A DNA stretch of 64,000 nucleotides, taken from NCBI GenBank assembly GCA_022705325.1, contig JAKJER010000026.1, positions 1 through 64,000 on the forward strand, written 5' to 3'. A program made the position numbers and the translations under genes. This document shows positions 1 to 15,000 of the stretch, piece after piece (the first letter of the stretch is position 1; each line of letters opens with the position of its first letter). The DNA is from Planctomycetota bacterium. Its GTDB lineage: Bacteria > Planctomycetota > Phycisphaerae > SM23-33. A model generated the notes under the pieces. It was not told the origin of the DNA. It searched no databases and saw only the letters and a program-made list of their open reading frames with translations.

Positions 1-3000
1 GTGATCGTGTCGCCGTAGCGGCCGCCGATGATCAGGTCCGACCCGCTGCCGGTCGTGATGGTGTCCGCGCCGCCCGCGGCTTCCGTCGAGAGGCTCTCGA
101 CCAGGTCGATATCGGCGGGAGAATAATCCGCGCCGGCGGCTGCTTCGCGCTCAGACCGGGTGAAGTCGATCCGTCCGCTGTCTCCCAGGACGATGTTGTC
201 GCCGCCGAGGGCTTTGATGGTCTCGCTCACGCCTGCGTCATTGGTTCCGCCGACGAGGATGTCCTTTCCGCTGCCGGCAGTAATGGTGTCGCTTCCGCCG
301 CCGTCGTCGGCGGTGGTGATGACCTCGCCGATGGTGATCGGCAGGCCGGAAAGCTGCGGGGCATCGGCATTGGCCGCCGTGATCTTCCCGCTGTCGCCGA
401 GAGCGAGGTTATTGCCCTCATTCAAGGTGATCGTGTCGCTGCCGGTTCCGCCAATCACCATGTCGGACCCGTTGCCGACGGTGATCGTGTCGTTTCCTCC
501 GATCGCCTCGTCCCTGCTTTGGACCAGGTCGAGGTCGCCGGCATTCGTGTCGGCGCCGGGCTGGGTCTGCTGGCCGGGCCGTTCGGCCCGGGTGAAGTCG
601 AGCAGACCGTTGTCGCCCAGGATGAGGTTGCCGGCATCCGTTCCGCCGGACAACTCGCCCTCATTGGCGGTGATCGTATCGCCGCCCTGGCCGCCCAGCA
701 CAACGTCGTTGCCGGTGCCGGTGGTGATCGTGTCGTCGCCGCCGTCGGCCGACGAGATCGTCTCCACCAGGCCCAGCGTCATGGCAATGCCGGAAAGCTG
801 CGGGGCCTCGGCCGCGGCCGCAGTCACCCGCCCGCTGTCGCCGATGACCAGGTTGTTGCCGCCGCCGGCCGAGATCGTGTCGCCGTACCGCCCGCCGACC
901 ACCACGTCGCTTCCGGCGCCGGTCGTGATCTCGTCGACGCCGCCGGCGGAGGTCGTGGAGAGGCTCTCGATGAGATCGATGTCGGCGGGGTTCAGATCCG
1001 CCCCGGCCGCGGTGGCGTCCCGTTCGGCACGGACAAAATCGATCTTGCCGTCGTCGCCCAGAACGATATTGCTCCCGTCGCCGGCGCCGATGATGTCGCC
1101 GGCATGGCCGCCGAGGACGATGTCGCCGCCGCTGCCGGTGGTGATATGGTCAACTCCGCCGATTCCGAACCCGACGGTCTCAACGAGACCCACGGTCAGC
1201 GGGAGCGTGCCGAACCTGTCCGTGTCGGCCTGGGCCGAGGTGATCTTGCCCGAGTCGCCAATGACGAGGTTGCTGCCGCCGCCAGCGGAGATTCCGTCTG
1301 CGCCGGCGCCGCCGACGACCAGGTCGCTTCCCGCTCCGGTCGTGATGGTGTCGTCGCCCCCGTAGGAGTAGTCGGTGCTCGAAATGCGGTCGATGTCCGT
1401 CAGGTCGCCGTCGAGTTGATACTCGATTGTGCCGTGGTCGCCGAGGACGATGTTGTCGCCTTCGCCGGCCTCGAGGGTATCGCCGGCCGCCCCGCCCAGG
1501 ATTGTGTCATTGCCCTGGCTGCCGTAGACGGTGTCGACGCCGCCAGCGGATGCTTGGCGGGTGGTGACCAGGGACGGGCCGCGAACGATCCCGTCGGTCT
1601 GTTTGAACGGAACCTGGGTGTCGGACGTCTCAGCCTGGCCCGGCTGCAGGACGGTCCGTTCTGCCAGGCCCAGGCCCAGCCTGGTGATCAGCCGCCCGGA
1701 GGCGTCGCGGTAATCGACCCGGCCCTTGTCGCCGAAGACGATATCGTCGCCCGTTCCGGTGTGGATTTCGTCGCTGCCCAGGCCGCCAAAGACCACCAGC
1801 GGGAGGCTGGACGCTTCGGCGTGGACGGTGTCGTCGCCCGCCTCGGTGTTCATCGCGAAGAACCCGTCGTCATTCGCGCTGAGCGAGACAGTCACCTCGT
1901 CCGATCCGGCCCCGGTGCTGAGCATGGTGACGGTTCTGTAGCCGTCGGCCCGCTTCATCGTTCCGGTTACGCTGAATGTGTCTTGGCCAGAACCGAGGAA
2001 GATATCCAGCGTCTCCAGGCTGCCGTAGGCGATTCCCTGCGGCCCCATGGCCAGGCCGGTGATGGTCGTCGCGGTCAGCGCGCCCGTCTGGTCTGCGGTG
2101 GCTGCGTCGTTGTAGACGGTCGCAAAGTCGACCTGCTGCGGCTCGTCCACGAAGAAGTTGGCCGACAGGTGGGTCACCGCGAACCGGCTGCTCGTCGTCG
2201 GCAGGCCCCACTCAGCCGCGGGCATGGACGCGTTCTTCAGCGTCAGCAGCGTTTCGGTATCGTCGCCGTCGACCCGGACTGCGGCCGTGACCAGCCAGAA
2301 TCTGCCAAGCCCCGGCCCCTGGCCGATCTCGATCGTCTTGCCGATCAGGGTAGAGAGGTCTGCGTAGCCGGCCGCATTTAGCTCAGCCGTGCTGACCGTC
2401 ATCGTGTCGCTGGTTCCACCAGCCCCGGTGCCGCTGTAAGCCAGCACCGTGCCGTCGCAGGGCAACAGGCTCGTTTCGCCTCGCAGCATGACCGGCGTGC
2501 CGAGTCCTCCCGCCGAGCCCTTGCCAGCCATGCCTTCAATGTGCAGCGCGCCCGCGATGCCGTCGAGCTCGTGCCTGCCGGACGTGGCGGGGAAGAGCTC
2601 GGTGTCGCCGGAAAGAAGCTGCGGTACGTCGCCGGCGATACTGAAGCGATCGCTGCCGAGGCCTCCGTAAACCCAGGTCTCGACGGTAGTGTCGGTGCTC
2701 AGGACGTAGACCTGGTCATTGCCCTCAGCGGTGTCGATCTCCAGCTTCTCAATCTCGCTGTAACTGACATCGATCCCCATGCCGACGATGCCTGACTCCG
2801 TAACAACGATCTGGTCGGAAAACTCCGTGCCGATCAGAACCACGCTGTCGGTCCCGTCACCGCCGACCACCTCGACCGGGGCGTTGACTACGTATTCGAC
2901 GTCGTCCAGGCCGCCCTCATCGGTCACGTCGCTCGCCTGGGACCCCTCAAGCGCGAACGCGCGGATCGTGAGCGTATCGTCGCCGGCCCCGCCCATCAGG

Positions 3001-6000
3001 TGGAGTTGGGCCGTGTTATGGAACACGGTGAACTGGTCGTTGCCTTCGTTGCCTTCGATGGTCGTCTCGGCACTGACGCCCTCGCTGAGATAGCCGCGGG
3101 TCGTCTGGACCGTTTCGAAGGCGTCGAAAGACAGCAGGCCCGCGCCCGCATCCCGTTCGGAGCGGAACAGTTGGCCGACCTGGAAGGTGTCGTTGCCGGC
3201 CCCGCCGACCAGCGTCGTAACGGCGCTGTTGTCGTCGAGCGCGAAATAGTCGTCGCCGCCCAAGGCCTGGACGACCAGCCCGTCCAAACTCTGGTCGTAC
3301 TGGACCCGCTGGACCTCGTCCGAGCCGCCGTCGGCCTTGATCTGGCTGATCGTGCCCTGCAGCAACGCCACGAACGACGGCGACTGCGAGCCCTCGCCGG
3401 GAATGCTGCTCATCCCGCGCAGCAGGAAGACATCGGCGTTGGCCGATCCGTTGATGGTCAGGACATCGTCACCGTCGCCGGCCGATCCGGTGTCCAGCAC
3501 ATTGATGACGTAGTTGCGGTTGTCTGGGCTAAGGCTGCCGAGCGTGTGGATTTCGTATGTGTCGCCGTCGGCCTGGCCGTCGAGTGTCAGGGTGTGGCCA
3601 GCCGTGGAAACGTTGGCCGGGCCGGTCGTGACGACTGCATCCTGGAGGAAGTACACCAGGAACCGGTCCTGTCCGTCATCTCCGGAAGCGATCAGGTCCT
3701 GGCTTCCGTAGGCGCGGGTCTTCGAGCCGAGATAGATGTAGCCGGCCGAACCCCAGGCGGTCGCCCCGGTGCTGCCGGTGCTGTCGCCGAACTGGAAGGT
3801 GTCGGCGCCGGCGTTGCCCCAGAACCGAGCCACGTGCTGAGGTGCTGTGAGGGTGGCGGTGGCCGTGCCGATCGGGCTGGAGCCGGACTGGCTGCCGGCC
3901 GGACTGATCGTGGCCCCGGCGATGATCCGCCCGCGCAAGACCATGGTCGTCCCCGACCCGCTGTCCGGATCGCTGGAGGCCACCACGTCGTCCGTCGCGC
4001 TGATGTCGCCGTAGAGGTCGATGTCTTCGGCCGCCGCGATTTGGCTGTTCGGCTCGAGGGCGACGTCATCGCCTACCCGCAGCAGCACTGATCCGCCTTC
4101 GGCGAAGATCAGGCCGTGGGCCATGGTGCGCGGCGCGTCGGGCTGGTTGCCCGGGGCGCTGCTTCCGCTCTCGGCAAAGACGGCGCTGCCGGAGGCCAGC
4201 AGCTCCAGGTCCTCGTCCAGGTCGGCCGAGTCGCGAACCGTGAGGCGGATATCGCCGGTATAGGCGTGGGCCAACACCAGCCGCAGATTGCCGTCCGCCT
4301 CGGTCAGGTAGATGTCCTGCCCGGCCTCGAGGCTCACGTCATCGGAGCCGGCCGCCGAGCCGACGCGGGAGTCGATCTCCACGTCGTTGCCGCTGGCGCC
4401 GATGCTTGCACCCGAACCGTTGGCGTCGAGGGCCACCGTCTGGCCGATCACGTTGGCGGCCGTGTCGCCGCTGCCGCCGTTGCGCCCGTCGACAATCGAG
4501 CCGTTGACGGTTCGCAGCGATACGTCGGTGAGGCTCGCGACCGTGTCGAGCTTCATCGCGCCTATAAGCTCGCTCAGGTAGATGCCGCCGTGAGCCGCCG
4601 TCGCGGAGCGGTTGTCGAAGGCGTTGAGCACGCCGGTGCCGTTGTTGCGGTCGACGTTGATCTCGATGAAGTCGCCGGCCTGGCCGATGCCGCCTCGCTC
4701 AGGCGAAGGCGTCTCGTCGGTCACCGCGCCGGAGGTCATGGTCAGGCTCTCGCCCGTAACGTCGATGGTCGCCAGGCCGTCGGCGTCCAGGATCCGGGCG
4801 GGGGAGACGAGCGTCACGTCGCCGGCCGTGGAGTGGATGTGCCCGGCCAGAAGGTCGCCGAGTTGCTCGGTGACCGTGATGTCGCCGTTGGTGGTCAGGT
4901 CGATCTTTGGCGTGCCGTCGGCCGGTGCAGCCACCGCCAGGCCCGTGTCGAGGTCGTGGAGGCTGGCGCCGGCGTCGCTGGAGAGCGTGAATCCCACCGC
5001 AGTGTCCGGCACGTCCGCCGCCGCGGCGTAGCCGGCGGCATTGGCGCCCGTCAGTGCGGTGGTGGCGCTGGTCTTGGCCTCGCCGTAAGCGGCCGTGGTG
5101 CTGACGTGGCTGATATCGATGTCGTCGCCGGCCCGCACCTCGCTGAAGCTGTAGGCAGAGTCGATTTCGGTCGTCGCGGTGCCGAAGGCCCGCAGGATAT
5201 TCTCCAGGCCGATGCTGACGCTGTCCGGGCGGAAGTGGGAGACGTAGGGCTTGTTCTCGGGCGTCAGTCCGCGGTCGTAGACCTGCACGTTGCCGGCCGT
5301 GCCGCGGTCGTTGCCTTCCTTGCTGTCGTTGACGACCACGTCCACGTCGTCGCCCGCCCGAAGGGATTCGATCTCGACTTGCAGGTCCGCGCCCAGGGTC
5401 GCTTCGGAGCGGCGGTTGGCGGTCAGATCGAGGACCAGGTCCTTGCCCGCCTCGGCCGTCAGGTCCATGGCGTGCAGGACGCCATCCTCATCCTTGTATT
5501 CGATCAACTCGGCCCAGATCGCCCGCCGGGTCGTGCCCTGCAGGCCGATGGAGCCCAGGTCGGCATCCAGTTCGAGGGCGTTGGTGCGGATAATCTCGAT
5601 CGCCGTGTCGCTGCCGGCGAGGATGTCGCCGGAATCGTTGTGGATGAAGGTCCGCCCGATCGGGTTCTCGATGTTGCCGTTGATGGTGATGTCCGGCGAG
5701 ACCCCTGCCTCCGGAGCGTGCAGGTTCTGGATCTCCACCTGCGTTTCCGCGAAGCTGTGCTGGATGTCGAACTCGAACGTGGCGCCCGGGTAGATGGTCT
5801 CGGGCAGCGAGACGTTATTGGCCGGGGTGGTGGCCGGGCCGGGGACGTTGAGAACGTCGATGTCGATGGTCGCCGTGCTGTCGTCCACCACGTCGATGAG
5901 GTTGACGATGAGATTGCGGCTCGAGCGGTTGGTCAGCCGGACCCAATCCCAGGTGTGCTGAAGGGTAAACAGTCCGGCGTTGCCCCAGATCTGACCGGCC

Positions 6001-9000
6001 GGCGCCGACTCGCCATCCAGCGTGCCGAGGTTGTTGGCATGGAAGGCGACGCTGGAGGCGGCGTTGTTGTCGATGTCGAGCACTTCGATGTCTTCATTCG
6101 CGCCGTAGGTATACCCGACGCCGCGGCCGTTCTTGAGCTCGACGTTGACGAGCTGCGTGACGGTCCCGCTCTCATCCACCTCGAGCACCGGGTTCGGCTC
6201 GCTGAGCAGGTGGGTGGTGGCTTCCCAGTAGACGTGTCGCCGGAAGTCGGGGTCCCCGTTCGACTCGTTCTTGCCGGTGTCGATGGCCGCCCCGTCGCGG
6301 CTGGGAGCGCGGTCGTACCGGGTGACGAGTTGCACGGCGTCGACGTTGAGCGAGGCGGTCCAGATGTTGGCCTCGTCGCGGCCGATGACCATGGCCTGGG
6401 TTTCGACGTTGACGTTGGCGCGGGAATCGGTGTCTCCGCCGAGGCCGGAGCACTTCGCGAACGGCGCGGCATAGAGATCGAGGTCGTTGGTGTCGTCGCC
6501 GTCATCGATGCCGTAGATGGCCAGCACCGTCACGGACTGGTTGCCCGTGATGCTGGAGCCGGTGTCGAGGATCGCCTTGGTGCTCCCCAGCACCTTGACG
6601 CTCGCCCCTGCGTCGCTGTCCGCCCCGAGGGCGCTGGCCTTGGCGGTGGCTTCGGCAAGGCCCTTCATACGGTCAACCTGGGCGATGATCGACACGGTGT
6701 CGCCGACCAGTTCCGCCGTGGAGCCGATCACGACCTGGGTCGAGGCCCGGGTGTTTCCGATCCGTACGCCGCGGTTTTCGCCCGAGTCGTTGGCGTCGGC
6801 GTCGGCCCCGAGGCCCGAGGCGTTGGCATAGGCGTACACGTACCCGTCCACCACCGTGTGCGCCTCGACGGCCAGTGCGCCGCCGGCTGTCAGATCGCCC
6901 CGGATATCGGCTTTGGAAAGGTAATCCAGGTTCACCGTGGCCCGCGAGTCGACGCCGGAGCCGAGGCCGCCGGCACTGGTGCTGGCCTTGGACTGGCCGT
7001 CGGTCTCGGCATAGGAGTCAATCGTGAGGTTCTGTGAAGCGGTGATCGTCGCGTCGGCTGCGACGGTGATCGTGCTGCCGACGTTGGAGCTGGCCGTCGC
7101 GTAGGCGTCGCCTACCGAGACGAAGCCGCCGCTGCTGTTGGTGGAGAATCCGTTGGCGCTGCCGACGGCATGGGTGGTGATGTCGACGTTCTGGCCTTCG
7201 AGGCTCGCCGAGCCGTTGACGGTCACCGAGACGGTCGGACGGGTCGAGGCCGCGGACGTCGCACCGTCGACCTTGATGAACCCGCCGCCGCCACCGGCGG
7301 CCGAGGCGGTCACCACCAGGTCGCCCGAGGGCGAGCCGACGGTATTGTCCGGGCTGTCGAGGATCATCTTCTGCATCACCGGGAACGGCCCCGGCGCGAT
7401 GTCCACGACCACGTGCTGCTGCCCGCTGCCGCGGGCGGTCAGGTTGACGCCCTCCACCGCGAACCTGTGCGAACCGCCGGTCAGGGAGTTGGGGTTCAGG
7501 TTGACGGCCGTGCCGCCGGGGGTCTCGGCAAGCTGGAAGCTCGATGCGGTTGCGTTGATCACGAAGTAGACCCGTCCGTCGACGAGCAGGTCCCGGTCCT
7601 GGACCCGCTGGAGACTGTGCAGCGCGTCGCCGGCCGAGCCGGTCTTTGCCGGGTTCAGGCGGAGGCAACCGTCGAAGGTCTTGGTCACCGCACTGCTCAC
7701 CGTCGCCGTGTCGGTCTCTCCGGTTTCGGTCGCGGCGACCTGCTGGCTGCACGTCAGGGTGATCGTGTTTCCGGAGACACTGTCGATGGTGTAGGTGCCC
7801 TCGTTGTTGGTCCCGGTGACGATGAGGGTCTGGCCGTTGGCGAAGTTGGTGTTCGACCAGGTGCCGGTGCTCAGCACGATCCGGTCCTTGTCATTGGCGC
7901 TGGCGCCGGGCACCCACGTCACCTGGGCGTCGATCACCTTGGTGGCGGTGGTCGCATTGGCCTGGTCGAGCGTCAGCGTATCGGCGCTCACGCTCTTGAT
8001 GGTGTAGGACGTTCCGTTGTTGATGCCGCTGCCCGAGATCCACAGCGACTGCCCGGCGACGAAGCCGTCGGTGAGCCAACTGCCGCTGCTGCGGACGATC
8101 CGGTCGCCGCTCGAACTGCGGACGAAGTCCACCAGCAGGTTCTCAACCTTGTTATTGGACTTGAGCTTGACGGTCGTGCCGCTGTCCTCGATGGCGGCGA
8201 TCTTATACTGGCCGTTGTTGGTCAGCCCGCTGATGGCCAGCGAAGGATTGCTCACGGTGTAGATGACCGCCGTGCCGACGCTCAGGGCGCCGGCATCGCC
8301 GAGGTAGATCTTGTCGTTATCCAGGGTCTGGATGACTTCGCCGACCCGCTTGGGAACCAGGCCCAGGTCCGGATCGTCGTCCGGGTCGTCCCACAACTCG
8401 ACATCCACCAACTTGCTGGTGAAGTCATATGTCACGCCCTCGCCGTGGTAGGTGACGGGCGCCCCGTTGTAGAAGTTGTTGGACTTGGAGACAGTGGTCC
8501 CCGAAACACTGGACGCGGCGGTGGTCACTTCCGAGGTGGCCTGGGCGGCCGGGTCCTTGAGCTTGATGCTGACGTCGTCGATCTTGAAGACGACATAGAC
8601 CTTGCCGTCGGTCAGGCCGCCGATGGCGGAACCCTGGTTCTCGTAGATCACCCTGTCGCCGGTCTGGAGGTTGTGCGGACCGGGGAACCGGATGGTATCG
8701 GTCAGGAGATCGACCGAATCCTGCGAGGACAGGAAGGCCGCTCCGATCTGGATCTGGCGCTGCGGGTCGCTGGCGTCGGCAGGGACGATCACCGTGTACG
8801 ACCGCCCGCTAGTCAACCCGTGCACGTCGAGGGTGTGCAGGACGGTGCCGACGTAGGTCACGACGTCGTTGGTGAACAGCCCGTGGGGCAGGCTGAAGGT
8901 GATCGTGTTCGTCGCGTCGTCCACGTCGTCCTTGGCGTTGAAGGACCCGTCCGAGAGGTCCTGATCCTCCTGGTTGTGATCGGCGGAGATGCTGATGAGC

Positions 9001-12000
9001 CCGTCGCTCTTGAGGAACGTGTTGCTGCCGACGGTCGCCGTAACGGCAGGCGTGGCGGCGGCATTGGCGGAGTAGTCCGAGATGCTGACCCCGCCGCCGC
9101 CCGTGCTGCGGGTGGACGAATCGGCATCCGTCTTCGCGTCGGCCTTGACGGAGATGTCCCCGCTGGAAACGATCACCGCGCCGTCGCTGCCGACAGTCAC
9201 AGCCGTCGTTGAGGCGGTGGTGGCGTTGGAGGTCGCCGCGGAGATACTGATGCCGCCGCCGCTGACCGACCGGATCTGCGCAACCGTGGCGTCGATGCCC
9301 TCGGCCGTGACGGCGATGCTCTTGGCGCCCGCGTCATCCTCCGTGCCGTTGGAGACCCGAACGTCTCCGAGCAGAGCCGCCTGCGTGCTGCCGCTGTCGA
9401 CGGCCGCCGGGTTGCTGTTGTTGACCGCTACGAGCCCGCCGGCGAGCGACTCGGCCGTGGCACGAGCCTCATTGTTGGCCGCGGCGTGAACGATGATGTC
9501 CGCGTCGGGCGAGTCGATGTCCGCGTCCTGACCGATCTGGGCCTGGGTGACGGTTTCGGCTGTTATCGTCGCCGCCGGCGTGGCGTTGGAGCCGGCGCCG
9601 ATGCCCGCTGAACTCAGCGCGGTGCTGGCCTGAACATCGTTCGTGGCGGCTGCATCCACCTCAATCCTGGTCTCGGCCGTCACGTCGCCGTCCAGCAAGG
9701 CCTGGGTCGCTCCGGCGACCGACGCCTCGGGCTGGCTCTTGCCGATGGCGATGAACCCGCCGGTGCTGGCGTCGGAGCTGGCCACCGCGTCATTATCCGC
9801 GATCGCCTTCACCGACAGCGTACCGGTCTCGATATCCGCGGTCGAGCCGACCGAGGCCACGACATCCGCGTCGCTGTCCACCGAAGCCCCCGCCCGCGCG
9901 CCGCCGTCAGGCGTGATGCTCAAGCCGCCGAAACCGGCCACGACGATATCGGACTCGGCATTGTTGCGCCCCCGTGCTTCCACCGTAACGCTGAAGGCAT
10001 CGAGGACCGAGCCGTCGAAATCGGCCAGGACGCCGCCGCCGACCGTCGCCTCGGACCCGATGTAGTTCACGGACACCAGGCCCTCGCTGGAGCCGCCGGT
10101 GTCGGCCTGGGCGACGTTCTCGCCGGAAGCGGACACGTCGATGGCGGAGTCCGCCGCGGTCAACACAGCCGACGAGGCCACCAGCGCCTGCACGTCGACA
10201 TTCGATTCCGCCGACGCATAGGACTTGCTGCTGGAGACCAGCCCGCCGGCAGCGGACTGGGCAGTGGCCGAGGCGCCGCTGCCGTTGACGACCTTGTCGT
10301 CCTGGTCGGTGTTGTAGACCGCGCTGACCGTCAGGTCGCCGCCGGCAATGATCTGGCCGCCGCTGATGGAACTCTTGACGCTCGGGGTGTCTGCGTCCGG
10401 CGAGGCAATGCTCGCCAAGGCCGAGGTCGCGCCGACGGCCACGCTGAAGCCCACAGCCTCGGTGTCGCCGACGGCTTCGGAGGTGGCGGTGCCGGCCTGC
10501 GTGGCGACGACGGCAATCGTGCCGCCGGCCTGTATTACGCGGTCCTCGTCTTCGCCGGTGTAGCCGCCGAGACGGGCTTCGACTGCGGGCGTCACGTCGG
10601 CCGTCGCCTCGGTGACCGCGCCGGAAATGGAGATGAACGCCGCCGACGTGCTATTGGCGATGGTGGTCGCCGACCCCGTGGCCGTGGAGATGCCGTCTAT
10701 GGCGATATCCCCGCCAATCTTGAGTTCGACGGGATCCGCATACGCCAGGGTAGTGGTCGCGATCGTGGCGTCACTGATCGCCCCGCTGACGGCTGCGCTG
10801 AAGAGGCCCGAGAATCCGGCCGACGCAGCCGTCGCCGTGCTGGTGACGCTCGCCGTTTCTTTCGCCGTGATGATCAGGTCGCCGGTCGTGGTTGTCAGCT
10901 TCGCCGAGCTTGCGTAGGCCTCGACGTCGTTATCGATGCTGTTGTTGGCCAGCGACACGCTGACGGCGCTCGCGATCCCGATCTTGCCGATGGCGACGGC
11001 AAACGACACCGCATTCGCGATGGCGGTGATCGCTGAGGAGTCCGTGGCGGTGATCGACACGCTGCCGCCGGCCTCGACGGCCGTCGCAATGGCGTCATCA
11101 TCATCGGTGTCAGCCACGAAGGCTTTGACGTCGGTAGCGACCTTGTTCGCGATCACCACGCCGGCGCCCGACGCGGCCACGGCGATGGCCCCGGCCGCGG
11201 ACGCCGCCGACCCGCACAGGACCTTGGCCTCGATCTCCGCCGCCTCGGTCGCCGACACCGTAACGGATCCGTCGGCGTCGAGGGTGGCGTCCTGCACATA
11301 GGCCAGCACCTCGGCCGGCTGCAACGTGCCGTCGGCGGTGTATCCGATGAAGTTGTGGGCCGTCACGGCGCCGATTGAGACCGAAATGCCGACGTAGCCC
11401 GTGCTCGAAGCCTCGGAGAGCGTCGCGACATCAGCGGTGATGATCGCCATGTCAAGGGCTTCGATGTCGATGTTGCCGGCGGCGTCCAGGCTGCTCTTGT
11501 CCACGTACGCCTGGGTCGAATTCAGAATGACATTGCACGCCTCAGCGCCCGCGCCGGAGATGGCAATCCCGGCGAACCAGCCGTCGCCCGCCGCAGCGCT
11601 CGCAGCCGTCGCGGAGGAGACGATCTCGGAGGCCTCATTGGCCGTGATGTCGATGCCGTCGGTCCCGGTCGCGCCGAGGTCCGCACAGTTGACGACGTAG
11701 GCCGAGACGTTGTTGGCGATCTCGTTCCGGGCAAGTCCGATGCCGATCGAGACCGAAGCGCCGACCGCTCCGACCGCCAGCGCCATGGCCGCCGATCCGA
11801 TCGAGGCGTCGATCGTCGAATCGTCGTCGGCGGTAAGCGTGACGTTCGCCACGTGGATGCCGGGCTCCAGATCTTCGTCGGTCGGCTGATCGCCGTCGAT
11901 GTAGGCCAAGACGTCGGCCGCGATGCGGTTGGTGGCGGCGGCCCCTGCGCCGCTGAGGCCGAGGCCCGCGAAGCCGCCGGCCGACACCGCGACGGATCCA

Positions 12001-15000
12001 GCCTCCACGGTCGCGTCGATGTCCTGGCTCGAGGTCGCGGAGAGATCAAGGTCACCGACCGCGTCGACGCTGGAGTCCGTGATATAGGCCTGCACCTGGA
12101 TCGGCGAGCGGTCGCCGGCAGCCGAGTAGCCAATGACGTTCTTGGCTATCGCGGCGCCAATGGAGACTCCGAACCCGCCGAAGAGTCCCCCGGCGACGGC
12201 GGTCGCGCCTGCCGCCACTTCGGCGTCGATGTCGGCGCTGTTATCCGCCAGGACGAGCACGTCTCGAGCACTGTCAACCACGCTGTTGTCGATGTAGGCG
12301 CTGGTGCTGCCAAGAATCACGTTGGTGGCGAGCGCCCCCGCGCCGCTCAGGCTTGCAGCCACGCCGCCAAGCGCCACTGCCGCGCTGGCCGCACCCGTGA
12401 GGGCATAGATGCTCGCGTCCTCAGCGGCCGAGATGCGCACGTCGTATGCGGTGGACGTGAGACCCGCGTCCACGTCCTGGATGAAAGCCGCAACGTTATT
12501 GTCTACCACGTTGTGGGCCACGCCCACGCCGATCGACAGCGACACTCCGACCAGCCCGACCGAGGCGGCGACCGCCACCGCGCCAGTCAAGGCATTGATC
12601 TTCGACGTATCGTCGGCGGTCAGGCTGACACTCTCGGCCTCGACGCCTCTGTCGTCCTTGTCGCCTTTGACGTACGCCTGCACCAGGGTGGCAATGCGGT
12701 TTCCCGCGCTGGCGCCGGCGCCGGCAACCGCCACGCCCACCAGTCCGCCGGACAGCGCCACCGAGCCCGAGAAGACCGTCGCGTCGATGGTCTGCTCGGA
12801 GAAGGCGTCGAGCGTCAGGGCCCCGGCGGCATCGGCGCTGGAATCGAGGATGTACGCCTGCACGCCGACAGGGTCGGAGATCAGGTTGGTCAGACGCCAC
12901 TGGGACGAGTCGGAGTAGTTGAGCCGGGTCAGCCAGTTGGCATTCTCGGCGGCATTCCCCTCCCCGTCGCCCGAGCCGATGGCGGTCGGCCGGACGAGGT
13001 CTTCGGTCCCGATGTACTCGTAGATGTTGCCCGCGTTGGCGCCGGCGGCGATCTCCACGGTCTGGCCGGAAATGATCGTGTCCGGATTGTCTCCAGTGGA
13101 GTAATCGCCCTCCACGGAATCGTCTCTCTTCCAGCCGATGTAGTTCCGCGCCACGGCCACGCCGATTGAAGCGCCGACCCCGGCGATGCCGCCCACGGCG
13201 ATGGAGGCCGACGCGCTGATCACGGCGGCCTCGATACTCGAGGTATTGGACGCGTCGATATCGATCACGCCGTCGCTGACCAGGGCGCTGGACTCCACGT
13301 AGGCATTGGTGCCGGCCAGGATGATGTTGTGGGCGTCGGCGCCCGCGCCGCTGATGGAGACGCCGGCGATCCCGGCGAAACCGCCGGCCAGCGAAGCCGC
13401 CGCACTGACCGCCTGGATGGACGCGTTCTCGATGGCGGCGATGATGATCCCGTCGGAGCCGGCATCGACGCCGGCGTCGGTAGTGTCGGCCGATGAGCCG
13501 TCGGCTCCCTTGATGTAGGACTGGACGTTTCCGGTGATCGTGTTGCGGGCCAGCGAAAGGCCGATCGAGAAGGACACGCCCGCCACGCCGCCCACGGAGC
13601 CGGCCAGCGAGACCGCGCCGGCTATGGCCTTGATAGTCGAAACGTCCTGGGCGCTCAGCCAGACGCCGTCTGCCTGGATGCCGTCCTCGCCGTCACCGTC
13701 GATGTACGATTCGACGTTCACGCCGATCTTGTTCTCGGCCCAGACGCCCGAGCCGCTGACGGCGACGCCGGCGGTGCCGCCGCCCGCGACGGCCGCCGAG
13801 CCGGACAGCACCACGCAGCCGATGGACTGTGAGGCCTCAGCAATCAGCTTCAGATCCCCGTCGGCCTCGAGGCTCGTGTTGGACAGATAGGCCTTCACCT
13901 CGGCCGGCATCTCGCCGCCGGCAGGAGTCCAGCCGATGAAGTTCTGCGCCGCGGCGATGCCGATCGAGGCGCCCACGCCCGCGGCACCGCCCCCGCCGAG
14001 GGCCAGGGAAGCGGCCACCACGGCCGAGGAAATCTTCGCGGTGCTCGTCGCGTCCAGCTTCACGTCGCCGGCGCTGTCCAGCACACTCTCCTCGGCGTAG
14101 GCCTTTGTGCGGCTGAGCACCACGTTCTGCGACACGGCGCCGGCGCCGCTGACGGCGATTCCGGCCGCGCCAATGCCGATGCCGGCCGCCAGCGAAGCCG
14201 CGGCCGAAACGGCGTTGATCGTATTGCGCGAGACGCTGATCTTGTCGCCCGCGTCATTGAGTTCCAGGACGTAGGTCTTGCCGTCAGGCGCCACGACCGT
14301 CCAGCTCCGGCCTTCGACGAGGGTCGAGACCTTGAGCGTGTCGACGAGCTGCCACTTGTTGGCGTCGGTGAAGTCCTGGGTCGCGAGGTCGATCTCGTTC
14401 TTGTTGTCGGCATCCTCGTCGGCCATCACGATGTAGCGGTACACGCGGCGTTCGAGGCCCACGCTGCCGTCATAGGCGGCCTCCTGGCCGGCCATGTAGT
14501 CCTTTTCCAGCAGGACGGTGGTTCCCTCTCGCACGTCCTGGAGGCCGTCGCCGGTGTTGAACTGGGCGGCGGTCGCGACCCTGTCGTACACCGCGAGCGG
14601 CTTGCCGGCATCGGCGAAGGCCTGGCGCAGGGCTTCCAGGACCGCCCGGTCCTCTTCGGCGTCGGTGTAGGCCTCGTTGCCCGTGACGGTGTCGTCCGAG
14701 CGGTCGGTGACGTCGTCGTCATCGAGTTCGGGGTCGTCCGGATTGTCCAGGTCGGCCGTGGCGGCGTCGTCGAGACTGTCGGGCGTGATCTTGCCGCTCA
14801 CGTCGAGATCGAACAGGTGCCGGCCCTGGGTCAGGGCGGACATCGTGATGCCCCCGGACGTTGTGGTCACGCCTTCGTCGGCGTTGCTGATGGAAGCGGC
14901 CACGTCGTTGCTGACCTCGTTGAAGCTCAGCGACAGGCCGATTGAGACTGCCACGCCGGCGGTCGAGCCGAAGCCCGCCGCCAGGGACGCCGCACCGGCA